From: CAYJPK01 sp964372035
GTDB lineage: Bacteria; Desulfobacterota; Desulfovibrionia; Desulfovibrionales; Desulfovibrionaceae
Assembly (NCBI GenBank): GCA_964372035.1
Contig: CAYJPK010000108.1
Location: forward strand, 1 to 5,957
Reading direction: 5' to 3'
Length of the DNA: 5,957 bases
The notes beneath the pieces were generated by a model. It searched no databases and was not told where the DNA came from. It was given only the letters and a program-made list of their open reading frames with translations. A program made the position numbers and the translations under genes. Shown here in pieces: positions 1-5,957 of this stretch (positions within the stretch are counted from its first letter, which is position 1; each line of letters opens with the position of its first letter).

Positions 1-1
1 C

Positions 2-30
2 AAAAGTGGCTAAGGCACATAAAAGTGGCT
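2..30. repeat. Short direct repeat AAAAGTGGCT at the left edge
   Basis: AAAAGTGGCT occurs at 2-11 and again at 21-30, a period of 19 bp, with TAAGGCACAT ending the first unit. The second copy diverges after ten bases. Closely spaced direct repeats of this kind, reading GCCACTTTTATGTGCC on the other strand, resemble the multiple short repeats at the ends of IS21-family elements. That is recollection plus pattern, and no transposase is in the window. The repeat itself is directly visible; its identity is not established. Confidence 0.5.
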
Positions 31-40
31 TTAAAAATAT

Positions 41-75
41 AAAAAAAGGGGAAAAGCCTAATAGACTTTTCCCCT
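41..75 (-). terminator. Rho-independent terminator of the autotransporter gene
   Basis: A perfect 10-bp inverted repeat, AGGGGAAAAG (47-56) and CTTTTCCCCT (66-75), encloses a 9-nt loop. Read on the minus strand the stem is followed directly by a run of T (bases 47-41 are all A on the plus strand) and then more AT-rich sequence. The stem begins 25 nt after the TAA stop codon. This is a textbook intrinsic terminator and indicates that transcription of the gene ends here. On the plus strand the stem is followed by TAAGTTTTTAAG, so weak termination in the other direction is possible. Confidence 0.88.
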
Positions 76-100
76 AAGTTTTTAAGTTATTTAAGCAGTA

Positions 101-3100
101 TTAATATTTATAATTAATCATGCCAAATACTGCGTGTGCAGTTTGTTTATTACCTGCTAAGAGATTGTAATTAAGTGCAAAGCTCCAATTACTTTTCGCA
201 AGTTCAAAGCCAATACCGCCATTAAATGCGATATCATCAACATTTTCATAGCCAATATTCATGCTTGAATTCACACCGGCAATGCTAGCATTTGAGTTAG
301 CATCTAAGTCACCAGCAGCAGCTAAGAAACCTAAATCAAGTCTAGGTCTAAAGAGTAATCCAGTTTCTGTAACAATGTCTTTTTGGAAAGTTACGCCAAC
401 TGGGAAGTACCAAACATCTTGACTATCTGACGCAACATTAAATACTGTTCTGTCATTATTAGTTACATTATAAGCATCTGTTTTTACATGCATATAACGA
501 ATGCCAACATGAGGAATAATATCAACAGAAGGGGTTCTCTTCACGTATTCAGCAGTTACGCCAAGAGTAAGAACTTCTGCATCAAGTTCAGCTTTGTTAT
601 TACCCATAAGCATGGAACTTGGTACGTCTTGGTCAATTTCATTTTCAGTTTTTGTGTAGCCAAAATCAGCTAAGACTGTGAAATCATTTTTGCTATATGC
701 GCCATAAGCACTAAAGCCATAATATTCAAAGTCATTTTCTGTTTTCATGAAATTGCCATTAGTTTCAGTTTCACCAGCACCGATATTAGCTGCAACACCA
801 ACTGTGAAGTTAGTTTCAAAGCTATAATCAGCACCAAAGGCAGCACCAGTAAAGGAAGTGTCATAATCAGTATCAGTACAGCCAGTTTGGCATTGCCCAT
901 CAAAGCTTGAATAATTGTACTGCGGTGCAAGCCAGAGATTTAAGCCTTTTTTCATGCTAGCATCGTTTTCTGTGCTTTTTTCTTGCCCTGTTTTACCGAT
1001 ACTTGCAGTGGTGTTATTAGCAAGGATAGCGTCAGCTCTTGCCATTGTGGTATCCATTGCAGTTTTAGCAACGCCAGTAATAGCTGCCATTTGTCCTGCT
1101 GATTCAACAATAGTTGCAACTGCCCTTGAATTGCTTTGTCCAAAGCCATGACTATTACTAATAGCCTTGCTCACGTATTCAATGCCTGCATTAGCTGAAT
1201 TTGTTTGCACACCTTGAGTTGCAACCATTTCATCAATCATTTTTTGAGTTGATTCGTCAAAACAAGGGAAGATGCTAGCTGTTGCCACTTGTTCAAAGCT
1301 AACAACATAAGTACCATCGCTATTGTTAGCACTAATAGTCGGGTTAGCTAAGAGTAAGCTATCAGCAGTTACATCAGCAGAACTTAACCAACCACTAATA
1401 TTAGCAGTTCCAAAGTCAGCAACATAAATAGGCTGATTTGGCACAACGCCAGCTAAGTGTAATTTTGAACCACTTTCAACAGTGAGTTTACCTGTTGTGC
1501 CATCAGTTCCGCTTAAAGCGAAATTGCTAGCATTATTAAATGTTCCTGCATTAGCAACAACTAATAAGGACTGGTTAGCAAAATAAGCGTCACCAGTGTT
1601 AACTTGAATAGCACTAGGAGCACCTAAAGGACCGACTTTATAGAGTTCATTTGCACCTTCTGCAAATACAGGATTTCCGTAGCTATTAATAAGCTCATCA
1701 ATACGACCATCAACAATAAGCGAACCATTTGTTGCTACAGTTTGTTTTGCAAATAAGCCAACAGCAGAACTAATGCCAGTAGGTGACCAAGCTGAGCCGA
1801 TTAAGTGGCTATTATTACTAATAATATTTGCTAAGTCGCTAGTGTTTGCAGTACCAATGGCAAATTGAGAATTTCGCCCAACAGCAATATTACCATCAAT
1901 ACCAGCTACAAAGGAATTATAAGCAACTTGAGTAGCCGCATTTACATAATAAGTACCATCTGGATTTTGCACCCAACTAGGGTCAAGTATAGCCGCTTTG
2001 CCATGATGGCTAGCAGCACCAGCAACAGAAACTACAGCTTTAGAGAAGTCATCGCCATAATAAACATTGTGCGTAGCGTTCATATTTCCCTTAACAGTTA
2101 AAGTACCGAATATTTGAGAAATCTGGTTATTGTTAGTACCAAAAGTTAAGTTTTTCTCAGCTGTTAAGCTGCTGTCTGGAAGCAAAGAAATACCGTTGCC
2201 AATAGTTAAGTCTTCCTTACTAATAAGGCTAGATATGCTCTGAAGATGAAGATTGTATACATTCTTTAAAGTGCCAATTTCAAGCTTTGAATTATGTCCT
2301 AAGTATAAGGTATTATCCTTATGATCATATTCTCCATCAATTTTTACATTAAGTCCATTAAAGTTAAAATCAACAGCCTGTTGTGTATTAAGATTTTTGC
2401 CAATGCTTAAAGTGCTATTATCTTCAAAGTTTACTGTGCCTACTTGGCCAGTATTGCTAGTTGTATGCAAATCAGATATATCTGCATCACCTTGAATGGT
2501 AAGAGCTGAACCGCTAGCAAGATTAATTGCTTCAGTTGTTACGCTACCTTTAACTTCGTTATTAGCTCCATTCACATTAATTCTGGAATAGGCTTCGTTA
2601 GGATCATGAGCATAACCTGATTGTTCAATATTACCCTCTACAACAGAATTACTTCCAAAATTAATAGCTGAAGTAACGGAGTTATTGCTTGTTTGAGTAG
2701 GGGCAGCAGGCATATTAGTGCTTTCAGATTTAATAGTACCAGAAACAGTAGCATTATCTAAGCTAAGGAACATTATATTATCAGTATTAGTAATAGCTCC
2801 GCCAGTCTTGCCATTAGCTAAAGTAATATCAGTAGTTTCATTTATATCACCACCTGTATTGTCACCGCTAGTTTTAATATCCCCAGGTGTTAATAATGTA
2901 ACTGTTTGAGCATCACCAGTACCATTAAGCTTAAGAGTGGTGCTATCTGAAAGATTTGTTTCGAGTGTTATAGCTTGCCCTGGAGTTCCTGGAGTTCCTG
3001 TTATATAACCAGCTGTTAGAGCATTGCCCGCAGTAACTGTGCCAGAGCCAATGCCAACTTCCTTGCCCGCTAAGCCAATGCCACTTGCATTATCAATATC

Positions 3101-5608
3101 AGCATTTTTAACTTGTATATCAGCACCAATAATAGAAATTGAGCCTGCACCATCGATGTTATTAGCATAGATATAGTTTTTAATATCCTGATAAATATTG
3201 CTAGTAGATAAATCAATGTCTAGTGCTTGGTCAGTAGTGAAGATAATGTCACCATCGTTAAAATGAACATTTCCTCCTTCAATATTACCACCTGTAAAGT
3301 TGTTAGAGGTATAAGTGCCAAGATCGCTAAGTTGCAAGCTTAGAATGCCATCTTCAGCAATATCAATAGAACTAGTTCCAGTTACGAATAAGCTGTTGGT
3401 ACCCAAATCGAGTTTAGCATTACCCTCACTATAACCAATATTTAAATTAGCTGAATTTAAAGTAATATTACCATTAGCAGTCCAGTCACCTGAAAGAACC
3501 TCTAACTTCGCGTTATCGTAAACTTGATGGTTTGAGCCTGTAGTATCACTGATAAACTTTAATTCAGCATTAATGGTGCCAGCATTATTATCGCCTGCGT
3601 CTAAAAATAATTTTGAGTTAATGCCACGGTTAATAGCAGTATTTGCTATACCGTCAAAAGTAACAGTATCAGCATTTAATTCTTTAGTCACAGCTAAGCT
3701 ACTTGCAGTAACTGTTAGATTATCCTTAGTACTATCAGCAGTATTTTTAACAGTAAGGACATCAGCCTTTAAACCACCGCCAAGACTAGTGTTACTTGCA
3801 TTATTATAGTAAGTAAGATCAAGAGTTTGTGCGCCTGCATCTTCTAAGGTGAGATTTTCAGTGTAATAGAAAGCGGTGTTATCGTAATCATAATTACCTG
3901 ACCCAATTAAAATTCCCTTTTCTTGTGAATAGCCTTGAAAATTACTAGGGTCAGAGCTTGTTTTAAAGTCAGAAGCTTTAAAAGTCTTTCCTGCTTGGCT
4001 TGACTCTTTAAAAATACCGCTAGCAATAATTAATTGAGAATTTGCCCCAAGATTTAATCTATCAGATTCAATTTCCCAAGTTGAGTTAGATAGGTAACCT
4101 GATTTACCAACTAGGATAATACTATTATCCTTAGAGGCATCTAAATTAGCATTAATAACACCACCACTTAGCCCAAGATTTAGGGTATTAGCATTAATAT
4201 TAATGTTGTTAGCATGAATAGCGGCTTCGCCTGAACTCCACCCATCTACAGTTAAATCCTTGCCTAGAGTCAGATTGCCATTATTCTCAGCACCAACTAT
4301 AAGCCCATTTGCAAGTAATTCAACATTAGTAGTCGCATTTTGGTTTTCTATAAATAAAATATCAGCTCCAAGTGCGTTATCCATGCTAGTATTAACATAA
4401 AATTTACCAGCTTGAGCTTGGCTAATATCAGTAACAATATCATTTTCTAAATCTAGGCTTAAATGTGAAAACTTTAACTGCCCACTATGTAAATCATATT
4501 GCCCTAAAATCTCATTATCTAGGTTAGTAAGATATGCTAAGCTGTTAGCATCATCCATTTGAACACTTACAATTGTATTTTCAGTGCTAATAAAATTCGA
4601 AACATTAAAGTTTTCTTGAATAAGTACACTGCCACTTTGAACATCTAAATGCGCAATCTCTGAACCTCCGCCGCTACTAGTACTTAGAACTGCTCCCTTG
4701 CTATCAGTTCCATTTAAAATGACTTGACCAGAAATACTTGCTTCTGTGATAAATAATGTTCCAATATTATTTTCATCGCCAAGGACTTCTATGCTGCTGG
4801 CTCTAAAACCACCATCATATCGATTATCGTAAATACTTAATTCTGTAAAAGTGTTAGCAACAGTCCCATCGCTTGTGCCATCTATTGTAAAGTCTTTTGT
4901 TTCAGCATTAAAAACTCCCCCATGAATATCTAGCTCTTTAGCGTAAATATCACCCGTAAGACCGGTTCTAATACCATCAATGCTTAAATTCCCATTAGCA
5001 GAAGTACTTTTTAATGTACCGCTAATATTAAGAGTATCTTCATAAGAACCATGACTAAAAATGTTATTGCTAACATTCATGGTTGCGCCTGAATTAATAT
5101 TCAAAAAGATACCGTCATCATTATCACCGTTAAATACAACCTCACCATCAACATTAAGCTCAACACCAGAGTCAACTGTAAAGCGAGTATAGCTAGAGCT
5201 GTTGGTATTCCCATTTAAAGTAAGTCCCATTACCCCATCGCCAATAGTTAATTTGTTATCAGAGCCAGCTTCTAAGGTGACATTTACATCATTTGCTTGA
5301 TTTAAGCTACCAATTGTGACAGAGCCACTTGTGATAAGCGCTTCATTTATTATTAAAGAACTCGTGCCAGCATCATCTTTAGTACTTATCGAGCCATCAG
5401 AACTTAGCGTTGTAGTATCAATAGAATAAGAGGGTTGAGTTGAAATTTCAATGCCAGCATTAAAGAGTGCACCGCTAGCTCCACTAGCACCACCCATTAC
5501 TAGCATACCTGCAACAGCAAGTGAACCAAAGGTGTTTAATAAATGACATTTTTTAAGGATTGACCGATAACGGCTAACAAGACTGCCCATGGCTTTTTTA
5601 GTGTACAT
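101..5608 (-). CDS. Large classical (type Va) autotransporter, probable surface adhesin
   Basis: This 1835-residue protein is predicted to be exported by Sec and to anchor its own passenger on the outer surface. In order it has an extended signal peptide (about 1-47), a long passenger (about 48-1494) rich in Ser, Thr, Asn, Gly and Asp with short alternating hydrophobic strands typical of a right-handed beta-helix, an alpha-helical linker (about 1495-1530) and a C-terminal barrel (about 1555-1835) of the Autotransporter family type (Pfam PF03797) ending in Tyr. The start at 5608 is chosen because GGGAG lies 5 nt upstream; the next Met (residue 7) has no such site. The frame is intact and stops with TAA just before a terminator. 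The mature passenger has almost no cysteine, as usual for autotransporters. No GDSGS serine-protease motif or other catalytic signature was seen, so adhesin or structural fibre is the best guess; the ligand is unknown. Architecture is confident, specific function is not. Confidence 0.93.
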   Translation of the reverse strand: MYTKKAMGSLVSRYRSILKKCHLLNTFGSLAVAGMLVMGGASGASGALFNAGIEISTQPSYSIDTTTLSSDGSISTKDDAGTSSLIINEALITSGSVTIGSLNQANDVNVTLEAGSDNKLTIGDGVMGLTLNGNTNSSSYTRFTVDSGVELNVDGEVVFNGDNDDGIFLNINSGATMNVSNNIFSHGSYEDTLNISGTLKSTSANGNLSIDGIRTGLTGDIYAKELDIHGGVFNAETKDFTIDGTSDGTVANTFTELSIYDNRYDGGFRASSIEVLGDENNIGTLFITEASISGQVILNGTDSKGAVLSTSSGGGSEIAHLDVQSGSVLIQENFNVSNFISTENTIVSVQMDDANSLAYLTNLDNEILGQYDLHSGQLKFSHLSLDLENDIVTDISQAQAGKFYVNTSMDNALGADILFIENQNATTNVELLANGLIVGAENNGNLTLGKDLTVDGWSSGEAAIHANNININANTLNLGLSGGVINANLDASKDNSIILVGKSGYLSNSTWEIESDRLNLGANSQLIIASGIFKESSQAGKTFKASDFKTSSDPSNFQGYSQEKGILIGSGNYDYDNTAFYYTENLTLEDAGAQTLDLTYYNNASNTSLGGGLKADVLTVKNTADSTKDNLTVTASSLAVTKELNADTVTFDGIANTAINRGINSKLFLDAGDNNAGTINAELKFISDTTGSNHQVYDNAKLEVLSGDWTANGNITLNSANLNIGYSEGNAKLDLGTNSLFVTGTSSIDIAEDGILSLQLSDLGTYTSNNFTGGNIEGGNVHFNDGDIIFTTDQALDIDLSTSNIYQDIKNYIYANNIDGAGSISIIGADIQVKNADIDNASGIGLAGKEVGIGSGTVTAGNALTAGYITGTPGTPGQAITLETNLSDSTTLKLNGTGDAQTVTLLTPGDIKTSGDNTGGDINETTDITLANGKTGGAITNTDNIMFLSLDNATVSGTIKSESTNMPAAPTQTSNNSVTSAINFGSNSVVEGNIEQSGYAHDPNEAYSRINVNGANNEVKGSVTTEAINLASGSALTIQGDADISDLHTTSNTGQVGTVNFEDNSTLSIGKNLNTQQAVDFNFNGLNVKIDGEYDHKDNTLYLGHNSKLEIGTLKNVYNLHLQSISSLISKEDLTIGNGISLLPDSSLTAEKNLTFGTNNNQISQIFGTLTVKGNMNATHNVYYGDDFSKAVVSVAGAASHHGKAAILDPSWVQNPDGTYYVNAATQVAYNSFVAGIDGNIAVGRNSQFAIGTANTSDLANIISNNSHLIGSAWSPTGISSAVGLFAKQTVATNGSLIVDGRIDELINSYGNPVFAEGANELYKVGPLGAPSAIQVNTGDAYFANQSLLVVANAGTFNNASNFALSGTDGTTGKLTVESGSKLHLAGVVPNQPIYVADFGTANISGWLSSADVTADSLLLANPTISANNSDGTYVVSFEQVATASIFPCFDESTQKMIDEMVATQGVQTNSANAGIEYVSKAISNSHGFGQSNSRAVATIVESAGQMAAITGVAKTAMDTTMARADAILANNTTASIGKTGQEKSTENDASMKKGLNLWLAPQYNYSSFDGQCQTGCTDTDYDTSFTGAAFGADYSFETNFTVGVAANIGAGETETNGNFMKTENDFEYYGFSAYGAYSKNDFTVLADFGYTKTENEIDQDVPSSMLMGNNKAELDAEVLTLGVTAEYVKRTPSVDIIPHVGIRYMHVKTDAYNVTNNDRTVFNVASDSQDVWYFPVGVTFQKDIVTETGLLFRPRLDLGFLAAAGDLDANSNASIAGVNSSMNIGYENVDDIAFNGGIGFELAKSNWSFALNYNLLAGNKQTAHAVFGMINYKY
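104..946 (-). other. C-terminal autotransporter beta-barrel, 12 strands (about residues 1555-1835)
   Basis: The last 281 residues fit the usual size of the autotransporter translocator domain. The first strand starts around LNLWLAPQYNY (W1559). About twelve amphipathic strands can be counted, with alternating hydrophobic and aromatic residues, such as FEYYGFSAYGAYSKN, FTVLADFGYTKTE and WSFALNYNLLAG. The final strand, AVFGMINYKY, ends in Tyr with Tyr and Ile at alternating positions, which is the C-terminal signature read by BamA. Extracellular loop 1 contains C1573 and C1577. The domain appears complete, so the protein should be able to insert into the outer membrane. Confidence 0.92.
1019..1126 (-). 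other. Alpha-helical linker through the barrel pore (about residues 1495-1530)
   Basis: From R1495 to A1530 the sequence changes from beta-rich to a helix-favouring run dominated by Ala, Met, Val, Glu and Lys (ESAGQMAAITGVAKTAMDTT). It has no Pro and only two Gly. In classical autotransporters a helix at this place spans the pore and connects the exported passenger to the first barrel strand. It is followed by an Asn-Asn pair (1531-1532) and a polar stretch of about 22 residues before the barrel. The assignment comes from composition and position. Confidence 0.65.
1127..5467 (-). other. Autotransporter passenger, beta-helix-like (about residues 48-1494)
   Basis: The passenger is about 1450 residues, much longer than many classical passengers. 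Most of it is a loose series of short strands of alternating hydrophobic residues separated by N/D/G/S turns, for example NLTLGKDLTVDG, KLTIGDGVMGL and SLTAEKNLTFG. Such degenerate rungs are the usual look of a right-handed parallel beta-helix. No exact long repeat was noticed at either the DNA or protein level. Cysteine is absent until C1449. Proline is rare, with a local cluster GTPGTPG at 871-877. No RGD, GDSGS or lipase-like motif was seen. The exposed passenger most likely mediates adhesion, aggregation or shielding, which is inferred from architecture only. Confidence 0.75.
1289..2026 (-). other. Non-repetitive module before the linker (about residues 1195-1440)
   Basis: About 245 residues just before the helical linker differ in texture from the rest of the passenger. 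They contain longer, more varied segments with recognisable landmarks: HHGKAAILDPSW (W1212), NPDGTYYVNAATQVA, GNIAVGRNSQFAIG, SAWSPTG, ELYKVGPLGAPSAI and QPIYVADFG. By position this could include the stable C-terminal core (autochaperone-like junction) that helps the beta-helix fold once outside the cell. The boundaries are estimated by eye, and I do not know a named family for it. It is a subregion of the single autotransporter gene, not a separate gene. Confidence 0.45.
5468..5608 (-). other. Signal peptide with extended n-region (residues 1-47)
   Basis: Residues 1-26 form a long basic n-region (K4, K5, R13, R15, K19, K20) with a Cys-His pair at 21-22. A hydrophobic, Gly/Ala/Leu/Val/Met-rich core follows at about 27-41, then a small-residue stretch with two ASG units. 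The best signal peptidase I site is after A47 (Ser at -3, Ala at -1); cleavage after A44 is an alternative. Extended signal peptides are common on large autotransporters and are thought to slow export. This one does not obviously match the standard ESPR consensus. Cys21 is inside the n-region, not at a lipobox position, so a lipoprotein is unlikely. Confidence 0.8.
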
Positions 5609-5613
5609 ACGAA

Positions 5614-5618
5614 CTCCC
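5614..5618 (-). promoter_or_regulatory. Ribosome binding site GGGAG
   Basis: On the minus strand GGGAG precedes the ATG at 5608 by 5 nt (TTCGT). This supports residue 1 as the start over the in-frame Met at residue 7, which is preceded by TACACTAAAAAAGCC and has no Shine-Dalgarno-like sequence. Confidence 0.75.
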
Positions 5619-5647
5619 AGTTATAAAAAGGTTTGATATTCTAATGC

Positions 5648-5708
5648 ATTATCTTTAATAGGCTATAATCATTTAAAATAAGATAACATAAGCTGTTCTA
5701 AAAGGCAA
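5648..5708 (-). promoter_or_regulatory. Candidate sigma70-type promoter region for the autotransporter
   Basis: Two weak but correctly spaced pairs are visible on the minus strand. The first is TTGCCT (5703-5708) with 17 bp to TATCTT (5680-5685), each matching four of six consensus bases. The second is TTAAAT (5671-5676) with 17 bp to GATAAT (5648-5653), matching three and five of six. They would give 5' leaders of very roughly 65 and 35 nt. In AT-rich DNA such matches arise by chance, so the region is more credible than either individual pair. Confidence 0.3.
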
Positions 5709-5864
5709 TTAAATTTGAGAGATTGTGAACTAAATTACCAATTTCTATGAAGTAAAATAGGGCAGTTGCGTCGTGTGTTTTATGGTAGAACTTAAATATT
5801 AAAAGTGACAAAACTGAAGTTTGTGCACTACTCGATAACTAAGTAATGAGGCACAGCTAAATAA

Positions 5865-5894
5865 TTTACTTAATAGCTTTATTTTTTAAGTAAA
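5865..5894. repeat. AT-rich inverted repeat (hairpin)
   Basis: TTTACTTAA (5865-5873) and TTAAGTAAA (5886-5894) are perfect reverse complements around a 12-nt loop. The stem contains only one G-C pair and is not followed by a clean T-run on either strand, so it is a poor terminator candidate. It might be a protein-binding site or chance in AT-rich DNA. Confidence 0.3.
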
Positions 5895-5945
5895 ATAAAA
5901 TAGTTAGTTTCAAAATATATTTTTTATTAAAGTTACACGTGAACC

Positions 5946-5957
5946 TGTCATTGCGAG
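5946..5957. repeat. Possible start of a dispersed TGTCATTGCGAG repeat, cut by window end
   Basis: The last 12 bases, TGTCATTGCGAG, match the opening of a short dispersed intergenic palindromic repeat known from Rickettsia and many other bacterial genomes, which commonly continues into GC-richer sequence ending in GCAATC. The sequence stops before the rest can be seen, so the assignment is provisional. Confidence 0.4.

Larger units (their letters stand above)
5609..5957. other. 349-bp AT-rich upstream intergenic region
   Basis: No credible gene lies here; the longest stretches starting with ATG on either strand are under about 15 codons. The region holds the ribosome binding site and candidate promoter near its left end, an AT-rich 9-bp hairpin around 5865-5894, a 12-bp palindrome AAAATATATTTT at 5912-5923 and a probable repeat start at its right edge. 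The function of 5710-5860 is unknown; nothing there stands out. Confidence 0.6.

Noticed and set aside
104..946. Trimeric (YadA-like) autotransporter anchor
   Set aside because: The barrel region is about 280 residues with about twelve strands, whereas trimeric anchors contribute only four strands in about 70 residues.
488..5000. Several open stretches of 60-80 codons in other frames (for example 488-673, 915-1151, 1865-2101, 2718-2909 and 3573-3809 on plus; 745-930 and 952-1149 on minus)
   Set aside because: All lie inside the long autotransporter frame, lack convincing ribosome binding sites and have the low-complexity composition expected of a shadow of Ser/Ala/Asn-rich codons.
1127..5467. 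Serine protease (SPATE or IgA-protease-like) passenger
   Set aside because: No GDSGS-type motif or His/Asp partners were found, and the passenger starts directly with beta-helix-like sequence instead of a globular protease domain.
5620..5625. TATAAC on the minus strand as a -10 box
   Set aside because: Transcription from it would begin inside the ribosome binding site, and no -35-like sequence is correctly placed.
5664..5669. Perfect TATAAT on the plus strand
   Set aside because: No acceptable -35 box lies 16-18 bp upstream and no plus-strand gene follows within the window; likely chance in AT-rich DNA.
5918..5951. Short minus-strand frame with ATG near 5951 ending in TGA
   Set aside because: It is only 13 codons, overlaps the probable dispersed repeat and has no ribosome binding site in view.
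1..5957. CRISPR array, tRNA, rRNA or riboswitch
   Set aside because: No regularly spaced long repeats, cloverleaf-like or conserved RNA sequence was seen in the non-coding parts, and the rest is coding.

Overview
The window is AT-rich DNA from a Gram-negative bacterium and is almost entirely one gene on the minus strand. This is an uninterrupted 5508-nt reading frame for an 1835-residue classical (type Va) autotransporter. The Gram-negative assignment rests on the protein: an extended signal peptide, a very long Ser/Thr/Asn/Gly-rich beta-helix-like passenger, a helical linker, and a C-terminal 12-stranded outer-membrane barrel ending in Tyr. The species cannot be read from the sequence. The base composition, the unusual N-terminus and a TCATTGCGAG-type repeat start at the right edge would fit an uncultured low-GC alphaproteobacterium or another host-associated proteobacterium, but this is an impression only. 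The tetranucleotide CTAG is common here, which argues against an enterobacterial host.

Layout from left to right on the plus strand. Bases 1-40 carry a short tandem direct repeat, possibly the edge of an insertion sequence. Bases 41-75 form a strong intrinsic terminator for minus-strand transcription. Bases 101-5608 are the autotransporter gene, read right to left. Bases 5609-5957 are a 349-bp AT-rich upstream region holding the ribosome binding site, candidate sigma70-type promoter elements, an AT-rich hairpin and, at the very edge, the first bases of a probable dispersed repeat. I see no other gene.

The gene looks like a self-contained single-gene transcription unit: promoter region, Shine-Dalgarno, one frame, then a terminator 25 nt after the stop codon. 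The likely product is a cell-surface fibre or adhesin exported by Sec, inserted by the Bam machinery and displayed outside the cell. No protease or other catalytic motif was found in the passenger, so its binding partner or function is unknown. I found no convincing undescribed multi-gene system. The points most worth following are the non-repetitive module before the linker, the cysteine placement, the Asn-Asn pair in the linker, and the repeats at both window edges.
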